Translations under genes and position numbers: made by a program
Part shown: in pieces, positions 36,387-45,562 of the stretch
How the letters are laid out: the number at the start of each line of letters is the position of its first letter
Position numbering within the stretch: the first letter of the stretch is position 1
The notes under the pieces: model-generated
Databases searched by the model: none
Seen by the model: the letters and a program-made list of their open reading frames with translations, nothing else
Told to the model about the DNA's origin: nothing
Source: Sphaerotilus natans
Lineage (GTDB): Bacteria > Pseudomonadota > Gammaproteobacteria > Burkholderiales > Burkholderiaceae_C
Direction: 5' to 3'
Assembly (NCBI RefSeq): GCF_900156335.1
Contig: NZ_FTMZ01000003.1
Location: forward strand, 279,699 to 343,698
Length of the DNA: 64,000 nt

Positions 36387-37235
36387 TTAACCCTTGACGG
36401 CGCCGGCGGTCAGCCCGCGCACGAAGTACTTGCCTGCGACGACATAGACGAGGAGCGTCGGCAGCGCGGCGATCATCGCGGCGGCCATGTCCACGTTGTA
36501 TTCCTTGACCGAGCTGGAGGTGTTGGCCAGGTTGTTCAGGCCCACCGTGATCGGCTTGGAATCGGCGCCGGAGAAGACCACCCCGAACAGGAAGTCGTTC
36601 CAGATGTTGGTGAACTGCCAGATCAGCGTGACGACCAGGATGGGCGTCGACAGCGGCAGCACGATGCGCACGAAGATGCGGAAGAAGCCGGCGCCGTCGA
36701 GCATCGCCGCCTTGATCAGCTCGTCGGGCAGCCCGATGTAGTAGTTGCGGAAGAACAGCGTGGTCGAGGCCAGGCCCATCAGCACGTGCACCGTGATCAG
36801 GCCCCAGATTGAGTCCGACAGGCCGACCCAGCCCAGGATCTGCGACATCGGCAGCAGCACCACCTGCAGCGGCATGAACACGCCGAACAGCATGAAGGAG
36901 AACAGCAGCTCGCTGCCCTTGAAGCGCCACTTGGTCAGCACATAGCCGTTGAGCGCGCCCAGCGTGGTGGAGATCGCCACGGCCGGGATGATCATCGCCA
37001 TCGAGTTCCAGAAGAAGGGCTGCAGGCCGTTGCAGTCGGTGCCGGTGCAGGCGCTCGACCAGGCCTTGCCCCAGGCCTCGAAGTTCAGCCCGGCCGGCAG
37101 GGCCAGCAGGCTGCCGCCGCGGATCTCGCCCATGTCCTTCAGCGAGGTCACGAGCATCACGTAGAACGGCAGCAGGAAGAACAGCGCGAAGACGCCGAGC
37201 AGGCCGAAGATGATGAAGCGGTGGACGTTTTTCAT
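36387..37235 (-). CDS. Sugar ABC transporter permease (MalG/GtsC-like)
   Basis: Inner-membrane channel subunit. 282 residues with six hydrophobic segments and the EAA loop ELIKAAMLDGAGFFRIFVRIVLP, which docks on the ATPase. An unusual periplasmic loop (SACTGTDCNGLQPFF, two Cys) occurs early, as in glucose-type transporters of this class. Lies between the other permease and the ATPase gene. Confidence 0.92.
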   Translation of the reverse strand: MKNVHRFIIFGLLGVFALFFLLPFYVMLVTSLKDMGEIRGGSLLALPAGLNFEAWGKAWSSACTGTDCNGLQPFFWNSMAMIIPAVAISTTLGALNGYVLTKWRFKGSELLFSFMLFGVFMPLQVVLLPMSQILGWVGLSDSIWGLITVHVLMGLASTTLFFRNYYIGLPDELIKAAMLDGAGFFRIFVRIVLPLSTPILVVTLIWQFTNIWNDFLFGVVFSGADSKPITVGLNNLANTSSSVKEYNVDMAAAMIAALPTLLVYVVAGKYFVRGLTAGAVKG

Positions 37236-37260
37236 GAGGGGACTCTCCGCCGGCGCCGGG

Positions 37261-38148
37261 TCAGCGACGCTGCGAGCGCAGCTCGCTGTACAGATAGGGC
37301 ACGACGATGGCCGCGACGGTGGCCAGCATCACGGTGGCCGAGGCCGCGCCCAGGCCGATCTGGCCGCGGGTGAAGGCGTGGGTGTACATGAAGGTCGCCG
37401 GCACGTCGGTGGCGAAGCCGGGGCCGCCGGCGGTCAGCGCCATCACCAGGTCGAAGCTCTTGATCGCGATGTGCGCCAGCACCATCAGCGTCGAGAAGAA
37501 GACCGGCCGCATGCTCGGAATGATGATGCGCCAGTAGATCTGCGGCAGCGTCGCGCCGTCGATCTGCGCCGCCTTGATGATCGAGTCGTCGATGCCGCGC
37601 AGGCCGGCCAGGAACAGCGCCATCACGAAGCCCGAGCTCTGCCAGACGCCGGCGATCACGACCGTGTAGATCGCCATGTCGGGGTCGACCAGCCAGTCGA
37701 AGCGGAAGTTCTCGAAGCCCCACTGCTGCATCAGGTGCTCCAGGCCCAGGCCCGGGTTCAGGATCCACTTCCAGGCGGTGCCGGTGACGATGAAGCTCAG
37801 CGCCATCGGGTAGAGGTAGATCGTGCGCAGCAGGCCTTCGGCGCGGATCTTCTGGTCGAGCAGGATCGCCAGCAGCAGGCCCAGCGCCATGCCGATGCCG
37901 ATGAACAGCACCGAGAAGATGCCCAGGTTCTTCAGCGCCACCATCCAGCGCTCCGACTGGAACAGGATCTCGTACTGCTGCAGGCCGACGAACTCGTAGT
38001 TCGGCAGCAGGCGCGAGGCCGAGACGGACAGGTAGCCGTTCCAGGCGATCAGGCCGTAGATGAACAGGAACGACAGGACGAAGCTGGGCGCCAGCACGAG
38101 GCGCGGCAGCCAGTGGTCCAGCCGGGCAGCGGCGGAAGGAGTGGACAT
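37261..38148 (-). CDS. Sugar ABC transporter permease (MalF/GtsB-like)
   Basis: Inner-membrane channel subunit, partner of the next gene (25 bp downstream). 295 residues from the ATG at 38148 (MSTPSAAARLDHWLPRLVLAPS); the open frame extends upstream through the hairpin region but is not coding there. Six hydrophobic segments and the EAA loop DDSIIKAAQIDGATLPQIYWRIIIP. Two strong hairpins separate it from the receptor gene. Confidence 0.92.
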   Translation of the reverse strand: MSTPSAAARLDHWLPRLVLAPSFVLSFLFIYGLIAWNGYLSVSASRLLPNYEFVGLQQYEILFQSERWMVALKNLGIFSVLFIGIGMALGLLLAILLDQKIRAEGLLRTIYLYPMALSFIVTGTAWKWILNPGLGLEHLMQQWGFENFRFDWLVDPDMAIYTVVIAGVWQSSGFVMALFLAGLRGIDDSIIKAAQIDGATLPQIYWRIIIPSMRPVFFSTLMVLAHIAIKSFDLVMALTAGGPGFATDVPATFMYTHAFTRGQIGLGAASATVMLATVAAIVVPYLYSELRSQRR

Positions 38149-38170
38149 GGTGGTGACGAGGCAGGGGAGC

Positions 38171-38222
38171 GGACCCGGGAGCCGGGTCCGGAAAGCATCA
38201 TGGCCGCCACGGCGGCCATGAT
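38171..38222. repeat. Two intergenic hairpins between receptor and permease genes
   Basis: GGACCCGG/CCGGGTCC (8-bp arms, 38171-38189) and ATCATGGCCGCC/GGCGGCCATGAT (12-bp arms, 2-nt loop, 38197-38222) lie in the 128-bp gap after the binding-protein gene. Similar structures after malE-type genes stabilise the upstream message and cut downstream expression, which would give excess receptor over channel. Confidence 0.65.
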
Positions 38223-38276
38223 CTGGGTGCACGGGCCTGCCGCGACACCGCAGCCGGCCCGGGGATCACGCCGTGA

Positions 38277-39545
38277 TCACTTCGTCATCGCGGCCGAGGC
38301 GATCTTGGCCTTGGCATCGGCGACCGACATCTTGTCGCTGTTCCAGAACTGGCTGACCGCGTCCTGGATCGCGCCGGCCGCGGCCGACGGCACGGCCATG
38401 CCGTGCGCGACCGAGGGCACCAGCGAGGCCGACTTGGCGGTGTCGACGAAGTCCTTGCTCGAGAGCTTGGCGCAGTCGTCGAACTTGGCCAGGTCCATGT
38501 TCAGGCGAACCGGAATCGAGCCCTTGTTCAGGTTGAACACTTCCTGGAAGTCTGTCGACATGATCGCGGCGGCCAGATCCTTCTGCGCCTTGACGTTGGC
38601 CTCGTTCTTCAGCTTGAACATCGCGAAGGAGTCGACGTTGAAGGTGAAGGCCTTGGCGGTGCCGGGGGCGGCGGCGCAGGTGAAGTCCTTGCCCGGTACC
38701 TTGCCGGCGGCGATGAACTCGCCCTTGGCCCAGTCGCCCATCAGCTGCATGCCGGCCTCGCCCTTGATGACCATCGCGGTCGCCAGGTTCCAGTCGCGGC
38801 CCGGAGCGTTCTTGTCGGTGTAGCCCTTGACCTTGCGGAAGGTCTCGAGGACCTTGTCCATGGTCGCGCTCTTCAGCGTGGCCTGATCGAGCTGCACCAG
38901 GGCCTTCTTGTAGAAGTCGGTGCCGCCGACGCCCAGCGCCACGCTCTCGAAGGTGGTGAAGTCCTGCCAGGGCTGGCCGCCGTGCGCCACCGGGATGATG
39001 CCGGCTTTCTTCAGCGCCTCGGCCGAGACGAAGAACTCGTCCCAGGTGGTCGGCACCTTGGCGCCGGCCTTCTTGAACACTTCCGGGTTGGCCCACAGCC
39101 AGTTCACGCGGTGCACGTTGACCGGCGCGGCGATGTAGTTGCCCTTGTACTTCATGACGTTGGCCACGACCGGGGGCAGCACGCTGTCCCACTTCTCGGC
39201 CTTGGCCACGTCGTCGATGTTGGCCAGCACGCCCTCGGCGGCCCATTCCTGCAGCGACGGGCCCTTGATCTGGGCCGCGGCCGGGGCGTTGCCCGAGACC
39301 ACGCGCGACTTCAGCACCGTCATGGCCGAGTCACCACCACCGCCGGCCACCGCGAAATCCTTCCAGCTATGGCCCTTGGCCTGCAGCGTCGCCTTCAGCG
39401 CCGACGCGGCCTTGGCCTCGCCGCCGGAGGTCCACCAGTGCAGCACCTCGACCTCGCCGGCCTGCGCCAGGCCCGCCACGGTCAGGCCGGCCGCCACGGC
39501 CAGCAGGTTGCGCGCGAAGCGCGTCGTCTTCTCCATCTTCTTCAT
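38277..39545 (-). CDS. Periplasmic sugar-binding protein of an ABC importer (GtsA-like, probably glucose)
   Basis: Receptor of the importer encoded downstream. 422 residues from the ATG at 39545 (MKKMEKTTRFARNLLAV), with GGAG six bases upstream; signal peptide ends GLAQA-GEVEVLHWWTSGGE. The sequence VLHWWTSGGEAKA...GHSWKDFAVAGGGGDSAMTVL resembles the glucose/mannose receptor GtsA of pseudomonads more than maltose receptors. The adjacent glk agrees. First gene of the unit receptor-permease-permease-ATPase-(glk). Glucose specificity is inference. Confidence 0.9.
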   Translation of the reverse strand: MKKMEKTTRFARNLLAVAAGLTVAGLAQAGEVEVLHWWTSGGEAKAASALKATLQAKGHSWKDFAVAGGGGDSAMTVLKSRVVSGNAPAAAQIKGPSLQEWAAEGVLANIDDVAKAEKWDSVLPPVVANVMKYKGNYIAAPVNVHRVNWLWANPEVFKKAGAKVPTTWDEFFVSAEALKKAGIIPVAHGGQPWQDFTTFESVALGVGGTDFYKKALVQLDQATLKSATMDKVLETFRKVKGYTDKNAPGRDWNLATAMVIKGEAGMQLMGDWAKGEFIAAGKVPGKDFTCAAAPGTAKAFTFNVDSFAMFKLKNEANVKAQKDLAAAIMSTDFQEVFNLNKGSIPVRLNMDLAKFDDCAKLSSKDFVDTAKSASLVPSVAHGMAVPSAAAGAIQDAVSQFWNSDKMSVADAKAKIASAAMTK

Positions 39546-39671
39546 GTCTGCTCCAGTCCAAGGGGTGGGTGGGTGTCTCGCGCAGGGTACGCACACGTCC
39601 CTGCTGACAGGCATGAAGATTAATGATGCTTTAAAGGATTAACATTAGGTGAAATCCCTGATATCTGCCGT
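39546..39671 (-). promoter_or_regulatory. AT-rich promoter region of the sugar importer
   Basis: The 126-bp gap upstream of the receptor gene has a locally A/T-rich core (about 39614-39653) with GATTAA twice (39618-39623 and 39637-39642, 19 bp apart) and TTTAAA between. It must hold the importer promoter; exact -10/-35 boxes are not clear. Confidence 0.4.
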
Positions 39672-41180
39672 TCAGGTGCCGCGTTCCTGCGGCGTCGCCC
39701 CGGGCAGCGGCAGGCTGACCGACATGCGCGTGCCGTGCGGATGCAGCCGGGCGACCTGCACCCGGCCGTGATGGCGCTCGACGATCTCGCGCACGATCGC
39801 CAGGCCCAGGCCGCAGCCGCGCCCTTCCTGGGTGCCGCGGAAGAAGCGCTCGAAGATCGCGCCGTGCAGCGCCTCCGGAATGCCGGGGCCGGTGTCGTCG
39901 ACCTCGACGATCGCGCGGCGGCGGGCGCTGTCCTCGCGCACCCGCACGGTGATCTCGGCATGGCGACCGGCGTAGCGGATCGCGTTGTCGATCAGGTTGG
40001 CGATCGCCTCGCGGATCAGCAGCGCATTGCCGTCGATGGCCAGCGCGGGCGGCTCCTCGCCTGGGGTGTCGCCCTCGCCCTCGGGCTGGTCCATGCCCAG
40101 GTCGGCGCCTTCGGCCAGCGCGCGTGGCACCAGCTCGGCGGTCAGCTCCTGCACCAGCCGGCGCAGGTCGAAGCGGCTGCGTCCGATCTGCGCCACCGAT
40201 TCCGGCTCGGCGCGTGCCAGCGTCATCAGCTGGTTGATCAGGTGGGCGCTGCGGGTGGCGCTCTCGTGCACCCGCCGCAGCCGCGCCTGCAGGGCCGGAT
40301 CCGTGGTCTCCTTCAGCGCCAGCTCGGTCTGGGCCTTCAGGCCGGCCAGCGGCGTGCGCAGCTGGTGCGCGGCGTCGCCGATGAAGCGCTGCTGCGCCGC
40401 CACCGAGTCGCGCACCGCCGCCAGCAGGGTGTTGACCGCGGCGGCCAGATCGCGCACCTCCTCGGGGGCGGACTCCAGCTCGATCGGCGCCAGATCGTCG
40501 GGGCCGCGGCCGCTGACGGCCTCGCGCAGCCGTGCCAGCGGCGCCAGCCCGGTGCGCACGCCGGCCCAGACCAGCGCCGACATCGCCAGCACCAGCAGCG
40601 ACAGCGGCAGCGGCAGCGCGGTGTCGACCAGCAGGTCGCGCGCCAGCGCCTCGCGGCTGACGCGGCTCTTGGCGACCTGCACCATCATGCGCTGGCCTCG
40701 GCCGGGCTCGCCGTAGTTCAGCACGATGGCGGCGACCCGCACCGTGACCTCGCCGTCGGCCGTGTCGATGCGGGCGTCGTAGAACGAGGGTCGCTCGGGC
40801 ACCAGGGCCTCGATGTCGGCCGGTGGCGTCAGCTTGTGGTTGCCGAGGATGAACTCGCCCGGCGGGCTGCTGACCATGTAGTAGACCCGGTCGTCCGGGT
40901 CGGACTCGATGATGTCGCGCGCAGCGCGGGGGAAATCGATCAGCAGGCCGCTGTCGACCGGCTTGACCTGGCGCGCCAGCGCGCGCGAGGACAAATACAG
41001 GCCATGGTCGATCGCGCGGTCGGCATAGCGCGCCGCGACATGGTGCGTGATGACCGCCGCGGCCAGCCACAGCACCAGCTGCGGCAGCAGCAGCCAGGCG
41101 AGCAGGTGACGGCGCAGCGAGCGGCTGCCGGGCGAGACGACCGGCAGGCGGTTGAGCAGGGACTGCGGCAAGACAGGCAT
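39672..41180 (-). CDS. Sensor histidine kinase, TctE-like
   Basis: Membrane sensor of a two-component pair. 502 residues: TM1 about 25-47, a periplasmic 2CSK-N-type sensor domain, TM2 about 190-213, HAMP, phospho-acceptor His in FIGDAAHQLRTPLAGLKAQTE, and an ATPase domain with N box AIANLIDNAIRYAG and G boxes VDDTGPGIPE and GCGLGLAIVREI. It follows its regulator gene by 36 bp. Adjacent to the sugar receptor gene (126 bp), so it may control sugar uptake like GtrS-GltR in pseudomonads. That link is inference from position. Confidence 0.92.
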   Translation of the reverse strand: MPVLPQSLLNRLPVVSPGSRSLRRHLLAWLLLPQLVLWLAAAVITHHVAARYADRAIDHGLYLSSRALARQVKPVDSGLLIDFPRAARDIIESDPDDRVYYMVSSPPGEFILGNHKLTPPADIEALVPERPSFYDARIDTADGEVTVRVAAIVLNYGEPGRGQRMMVQVAKSRVSREALARDLLVDTALPLPLSLLVLAMSALVWAGVRTGLAPLARLREAVSGRGPDDLAPIELESAPEEVRDLAAAVNTLLAAVRDSVAAQQRFIGDAAHQLRTPLAGLKAQTELALKETTDPALQARLRRVHESATRSAHLINQLMTLARAEPESVAQIGRSRFDLRRLVQELTAELVPRALAEGADLGMDQPEGEGDTPGEEPPALAIDGNALLIREAIANLIDNAIRYAGRHAEITVRVREDSARRRAIVEVDDTGPGIPEALHGAIFERFFRGTQEGRGCGLGLAIVREIVERHHGRVQVARLHPHGTRMSVSLPLPGATPQERGT

Positions 41181-41216
41181 GGCGACCGCGAGTGTCGCCG
41201 CACGGGGCAGGGCGTG

Positions 41217-41912
41217 TCAGTCCTGGGTTTCGAGCAGATAGCCCAGGCCGCGCACGGTGCGGATGCCCACGCCCGAGCCCTCGAGCTTGCGGCGCAGGCG
41301 GTGGATGTAGACCTCCAGCGAGCTGGGGCCGCCGCTCTCCGACACCTCGGTCGACCAGGCCTGGGCGATCTGCTCCTTGGTGATCACCTTGCGGCGCTGG
41401 CTCAGCAGCAGGTCGAGCAGCAGCCACTCGCGCGGCGACAGCTCGACCGGCTGGCCGGCGATGGTGGCGCGCCGCGCGTCGCGATCGAACTGCAGCTGAC
41501 CGACGCTGACCGCATCCGTGTCGGCCGGTGCGGCCGGCTGCGCCGCCGCACCCTGGCTGCGGCGCAGCACCGCGCGGATGCGCGCCTCCAGCTCGGGGAA
41601 GTCGAAGGGCTTGGTCAGGTAGTCGTCGGCGCCGGCGTTGAGGCCGGCGACGCGGTTGTGCAGCCCGTCGAGCGCGGTCAGGATCAGCAGCGGCAGCCCC
41701 GGCTTGACCGCGCGCACCCGCTGCACCACCGTCAGGCCATCCACCAGCGGCAGGCCGATGTCGATGATGCCGACGTCGAAGGCCTGCTTCGTCAGCAGGT
41801 ATTCGGCCACCGCACCGTTGTCGGCGACCTCGACCTCGAAGCCGGCCGACTTCAGGTTGGTGCCGAGCGCGTCGGCGAGGATGGCGTCGTCTTCGGCCAG
41901 CAGGGCGCGCAT
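41217..41912 (-). CDS. OmpR-family response regulator, TctD-like
   Basis: Phosphorylated partner of the downstream kinase. 231 residues from the ATG at 41912 (MRALLAEDDAILADALG). Receiver domain with acidic pair EDD, phospho-acceptor Asp in VGIIDIGLPLVDG and Lys in YLTKPFDF; C-terminal winged helix ending IRTVRGLGYLLETQD. It starts 23 bp after fabI on the same strand, so the pair may be partly co-transcribed with fabI. Confidence 0.94.
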   Translation of the reverse strand: MRALLAEDDAILADALGTNLKSAGFEVEVADNGAVAEYLLTKQAFDVGIIDIGLPLVDGLTVVQRVRAVKPGLPLLILTALDGLHNRVAGLNAGADDYLTKPFDFPELEARIRAVLRRSQGAAAQPAAPADTDAVSVGQLQFDRDARRATIAGQPVELSPREWLLLDLLLSQRRKVITKEQIAQAWSTEVSESGGPSSLEVYIHRLRRKLEGSGVGIRTVRGLGYLLETQD

Positions 41913-41935
41913 GCGGGGCTCTCCGGGGTCAGGCC

Positions 41936-42727
41936 TCAGGCTTCGGGCGTGCTGCCCATCATGACCTGGCTGAAGCCGCCATCGACATAGCTGATCTCGG
42001 CCGTCATGCCCGCGGCCAGGTCCGACAGCATGAAGGCGGCCACGTTGCCCACGTCCTCGATGGTGACGGTGCGGCGCAGCGGCGCGTTGCCGGCGAACTG
42101 GTTGAGCAGCTTGCCGAAGTCCTTGATGCCGCTGGCGGCCAGCGTCTTGATCGGGCCGGCCGAGATGCCGTTGACGCGGATGCCCTTCGGGCCCAGGTTG
42201 GCGGCCAGGTAGCGCACGCTGGCCTCCAGCGAGGCCTTGGCCAGGCCCATGGTGTTGTAGTTCGGCACGAAGCGCACCGCGCCCAGGTAGCTCAGCGTCA
42301 GCAGCGAGCTGCCCGGGCGCAGGTGCGGGAAGGCCGCCTTGGCCATCGCCGGGAAGCTGTAGGCCGAGATGTCGTGCGCGATGCGGAAGCTCTCGCGCGA
42401 CAGGCCGTCGAGGAAGTCGCCGGCGATGGCCTCGCGCGGCGCGAAGCCGATCGAGTGCACGAAGCCGTCGAAGCCTTCCGGCCAGGCCTGCGCCAGGTCG
42501 GCGAAGACGCGCTCGATCTGCTCGTCGCTGCTGACGTCGCACTCGAAGACGAGCTTGGAGTCGAACTCGGCGGCGAACTCGGTGATGCGGTCCTTGAAGC
42601 GTTCGCCGACATAGCTGAACGCGAGTTCGGCGCCTTCACGGTGGCAGGCCTTGGCGATGCCGTAGGCGATCGAGCGATTCGACAGCAGACCGGTGATCAG
42701 AAGGCGCTTGCCTGCGAGGAAACCCAT
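41936..42727 (-). CDS. fabI: Enoyl-[acyl-carrier-protein] reductase (NADH)
   Basis: Last reductive step of each fatty-acid elongation cycle; target of triclosan. 263 residues of the short-chain dehydrogenase fold: [23 protein letters not shown], the active-site pair Tyr/Lys in [22 protein letters not shown] and [14 protein letters not shown]. It follows glnS by 56 bp on the same strand. Confidence 0.97.
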   Translation of the reverse strand: MGFLAGKRLLITGLLSNRSIAYGIAKACHREGAELAFSYVGERFKDRITEFAAEFDSKLVFECDVSSDEQIERVFADLAQAWPEGFDGFVHSIGFAPREAIAGDFLDGLSRESFRIAHDISAYSFPAMAKAAFPHLRPGSSLLTLSYLGAVRFVPNYNTMGLAKASLEASVRYLAANLGPKGIRVNGISAGPIKTLAASGIKDFGKLLNQFAGNAPLRRTVTIEDVGNVAAFMLSDLAAGMTAEISYVDGGFSQVMMGSTPEA

Positions 42728-42783
42728 GGATTCTCCGTGTGGTTACGAGCTGAGAGGAACGAGCTGAGGGCGTGGATTGTCTC

Positions 42784-44607
42784 TCACTTGCCCCAGCTGT
42801 CCTTCAGGCCGGTGATGCGGTTGAAGACCGGGCGGCCCGGCGCGTGGTCCTGGCGGTCGGCGACGAAGTAGCCGTGGCGCTCGAACTGGAACTTCTGGTC
42901 GGGCGCGGCCTGGGCCAGCGAGGGCTCGACATAGGCGGTGATGACGCGGCAGCTGTCCAGGTTCAGGCTGGCCTTGAAGTCACGGCCGCCGGCGTCCGGA
43001 TGCGCGTCGGAGAACAGGCGGTCGTACAGGCGCACCTCGGCGGCCACGCCGTCGGCCACGCCGACCCAGGTGATGGCGGCCTTGACCTTGACCGCGTCGG
43101 CGCCGGGCGTGCCGCTCTTGGTGTCGGGCACGACGGTGGCCAGCACCGCGGTCACGCGGCCCTCGGCGTCCTTCTCGCAGCCGGTGCACTCGACCACGAA
43201 GCCGCCCTTCAGGCGCACCTTGTTGCCGGGGAACAGGCGCTTGTAGCCCTTGGGCGGCACCTCGGCGAAGTCCTCGCGCTCGATCCAGACCTCGCGGCCG
43301 ATGGTGAACTCGCGCGCCGGCGGCGGCGTCTGGCCCTCGGCGACATGGGGCAGGGCCGGCAGCGCGCAGGGCTCCAGGTGGCCCGCGCCCATCACCTCGT
43401 CCCAGTTCGTCAGCACGAGCTTGACCGGGTCGAGCACCGCCATGCCGCGGTGCGCCTTGCTCTCCAGGTCGTCGCGCAGCGCGATCTCCAGCGTCGAGTA
43501 GTCGATCCAGCTGTCGGCCTTGGTCACGCCGATGCGCTCGGCGAAGAGCTGGATGCTTTCCGGCGTGTAGCCGCGCCGGCGCAGGCCGACGATGGTGGGC
43601 ATGCGCGGGTCGTCCCAGCCGCTGACATGGCCGTCGTTGACCAGCTGCGCGAGCTTGCGCTTGCTGGTGATGACGTAGGTCAGGTTCAGGCGCGCGAACT
43701 CGTACTGGCGCGGCAGCGGACGCGCCAGCAGCCTCAGCTCGGCGAGCTTGTCGAGCAGCCAGTCGTAGAACGGGCGCTGGTCCTCGAACTCGAGCGTGCA
43801 GATCGAGTGGGTGATGTTCTCCAGCGCGTCCTCGATCGGGTGCGCGAAGGTGTACATCGGGTAGATGCACCAGCGGTCGCCGGTGTTGTGGTGCGTGGCG
43901 CGGCGGATGCGGTAGATGGCCGGATCGCGCAGGTTGATGTTGGGCGAGGCCATGTCGATCTTCGCGCGCAGCACCATCGCGCCGTCGGCATGCTGGCCGT
44001 CGCGCATCTCGCGGAAGCGCGCGAGGTTCTCGGCCGGCGTGCGGCTGCGGAAGGGACTGTCGGTGCCGGGCGTGGTGAAGTCGCCGCGGTTGGCGCGCAT
44101 CTGCTCGGGCGTCTGCTCGTCGACATAGGCCAGGCCGGCCTGCACCAGCGCCTCGGCGGCGCGGTACATGAAGTCGAAGTAGTCGCTGGCGTAATAGAGA
44201 TGGCTCTCGGTCTTGCCGCCGAAGGACGAGTCCCAGCCAAAGCCCAGCCACTGCACCGCGTCGAGGATGGAGTCGACGTATTCCTTCTCCTCCTTCTCCG
44301 GGTTGGTGTCGTCGAAGCGCATGTGGCAGACACCACCGTAGTCGCGCGCCAGGCCGAAGTTCAGGCAGATGCTCTTGGCGTGACCGACGTGCAGGTAGCC
44401 GTTGGGCTCGGGAGGGAAGCGGGTGCGGATCTTCGCCGGGTCGGGATCGCCTGCGGCGTGGTGCGCGCCGTCGCCGGGCGTGCCGGCCCAGCGGCGGCTG
44501 GCGTGGCTGCCCTGCTCGAGATCGCGCTCGATGATCGCGCGCAGGAAGTTGCTGGTCTTGTGTTCCGGGCCGGAGCCGTCGGCGGGGGTGTGGTTCGCGT
44601 CGCTCAT
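42784..44607 (-). CDS. glnS: Glutaminyl-tRNA synthetase
   Basis: Charges tRNA-Gln. 607 residues from the ATG at 44607 (MSDANHTPADGSG). Class I synthetase motifs: HIGH-type in FPPEPNGYLHVGHAKSICLN and KMSKS-type VITSKRKLAQLV; the eukaryote-like GlnRS segment CHMRFDDTNPEKEEKEY is clear, followed by two beta-barrel anticodon domains. An insert after residue ~35 (RRWAGTPGDGAHHAAGDPDP) is lineage-specific. The open frame extends upstream but is not conserved. Confidence 0.97.
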   Translation of the reverse strand: MSDANHTPADGSGPEHKTSNFLRAIIERDLEQGSHASRRWAGTPGDGAHHAAGDPDPAKIRTRFPPEPNGYLHVGHAKSICLNFGLARDYGGVCHMRFDDTNPEKEEKEYVDSILDAVQWLGFGWDSSFGGKTESHLYYASDYFDFMYRAAEALVQAGLAYVDEQTPEQMRANRGDFTTPGTDSPFRSRTPAENLARFREMRDGQHADGAMVLRAKIDMASPNINLRDPAIYRIRRATHHNTGDRWCIYPMYTFAHPIEDALENITHSICTLEFEDQRPFYDWLLDKLAELRLLARPLPRQYEFARLNLTYVITSKRKLAQLVNDGHVSGWDDPRMPTIVGLRRRGYTPESIQLFAERIGVTKADSWIDYSTLEIALRDDLESKAHRGMAVLDPVKLVLTNWDEVMGAGHLEPCALPALPHVAEGQTPPPAREFTIGREVWIEREDFAEVPPKGYKRLFPGNKVRLKGGFVVECTGCEKDAEGRVTAVLATVVPDTKSGTPGADAVKVKAAITWVGVADGVAAEVRLYDRLFSDAHPDAGGRDFKASLNLDSCRVITAYVEPSLAQAAPDQKFQFERHGYFVADRQDHAPGRPVFNRITGLKDSWGK

Positions 44608-44939
44608 GAAGTGAGGCAGGCAGGACAGCGCAGGGCTGGCAGCAGGATGCAGGGCAGGGCGGCCACCGGGGGCGCCCTTGCGGGATCGATCGATTGTAGC
44701 CAGCGGCGCCGGCCCCGATCGGCGCTGCGGCCAGCGCGCCCGATCCGCGCGGGACGGCATCACCGGTGCCGGGGATGGCGAGGTCCTGCGGCGACCCTGT
44801 GCTGCCCGATGCGCAGCGAGGATCGAAAAAACTCGCAAATGCCCTGCCGGAATCGGTACTTTTTCAATCCCCGGTTCCGGCGGCTCTCGGTAACACGATG
44901 CACAATCGTCACAAGCACACACAGTTACCGGGAGCGGTC
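44608..44939. other. 332-bp divergent intergenic region: glnS promoter and small hairpins
   Basis: No gene is seen. On the minus strand TACAAT (44698 to 44693) is a candidate glnS -10, 86 bp before its ATG. On the plus strand, upstream of the next gene, ACGAT/ATCGT (44896-44910) nests inside GGTAAC/GTTACC (44889-44929), forming a leader hairpin just before the ribosome-binding site. The rest is unremarkable. Confidence 0.45.
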
Positions 44940-45365
44940 ATGTTCAGACAGTCCTTCTTTTCGATGGTTTCCTCGCCGTCGATTCCCGGGCAAATGAACC
45001 GGATATCCGCAGGATCGCCCGGAAACACCTCTCAGAATTCCGGGAATTCCATGTCTTCAGCCCGCGAACCTGCCCGCACGGGGCCGTCCACGCCCGTCGA
45101 GGCGGCCAGCGGCGAGCGCCTGACCGTCTTTGCCACCCGCTGGCTGCAGTCGTTGCCGGTGCCGGTGCGTCCGGTGATCACCGCGCGGCGCCATCCGCAC
45201 ATCATCAATCGCATGGCCCTGACCTGGGGCGACCATCATGCGGTGGCGGATTATTTCGACAGCCTGCTGATCAGTTCCCGCCCGGATCGCCGGGGTTTTG
45301 CGGTCGAGGTGCTCGACGAGCTGGTCGATCTGCAGCAGGCGTTCATGGATGGCCGCATCGGCTGA
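44940..45365 (+). CDS. Hypothetical protein, 141 residues
   Basis: Start ATG at 44940 has CGGGAG seven bases upstream. Residues 1-55 are Ser/Pro/Asn-rich and look disordered; the C-terminal part (ERLTVFATRWLQSLPVPVRP ... VADYFDSLLISSRPDRRGFA) looks folded and helical, with no signal peptide or membrane segment. I do not recognise the family. It stands alone between glnS (divergent) and the phoB-like gene (same strand, 197 bp downstream). Codon use and GC third positions look like neighbouring genes, supporting real coding. Confidence 0.65.
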   Translation: MFRQSFFSMVSSPSIPGQMNRISAGSPGNTSQNSGNSMSSAREPARTGPSTPVEAASGERLTVFATRWLQSLPVPVRPVITARRHPHIINRMALTWGDHHAVADYFDSLLISSRPDRRGFAVEVLDELVDLQQAFMDGRIG

Positions 45366-45457
45366 TTTCCATATTCCCAGGAAACTGATTTTCTGCGCCG
45401 CGCAGGCCGGCAGGTCCGCGCGGCGGCGCCTGTGCGGATCGGCACGCGGGCAGGCTT

Positions 45458-45491
45458 TTGTCACGAAAGCTTCATCCCGCCTGCCTACAGT
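45458..45491 (+). promoter_or_regulatory. Pho-box-like promoter upstream of the phoB-like gene
   Basis: TTGTCACGAAAGCTTCATC (about 45458-45475) contains TGTCA and TTCAT half-sites repeated at an 11-bp period, like the PhoB box. Ten bases after it lies TACAGT (45486-45491), a -10 at the spacing found in PhoB-activated promoters. The phoB-like ATG is 72 bp further on. This suggests autoactivation. Confidence 0.5.
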
Positions 45492-45562
45492 CGTCATCAT
45501 TCGCTGATCCAGGGGCGTGCGCATTTTTCGCGTTCGGCTCCGAACACACGGAAGATGACACC

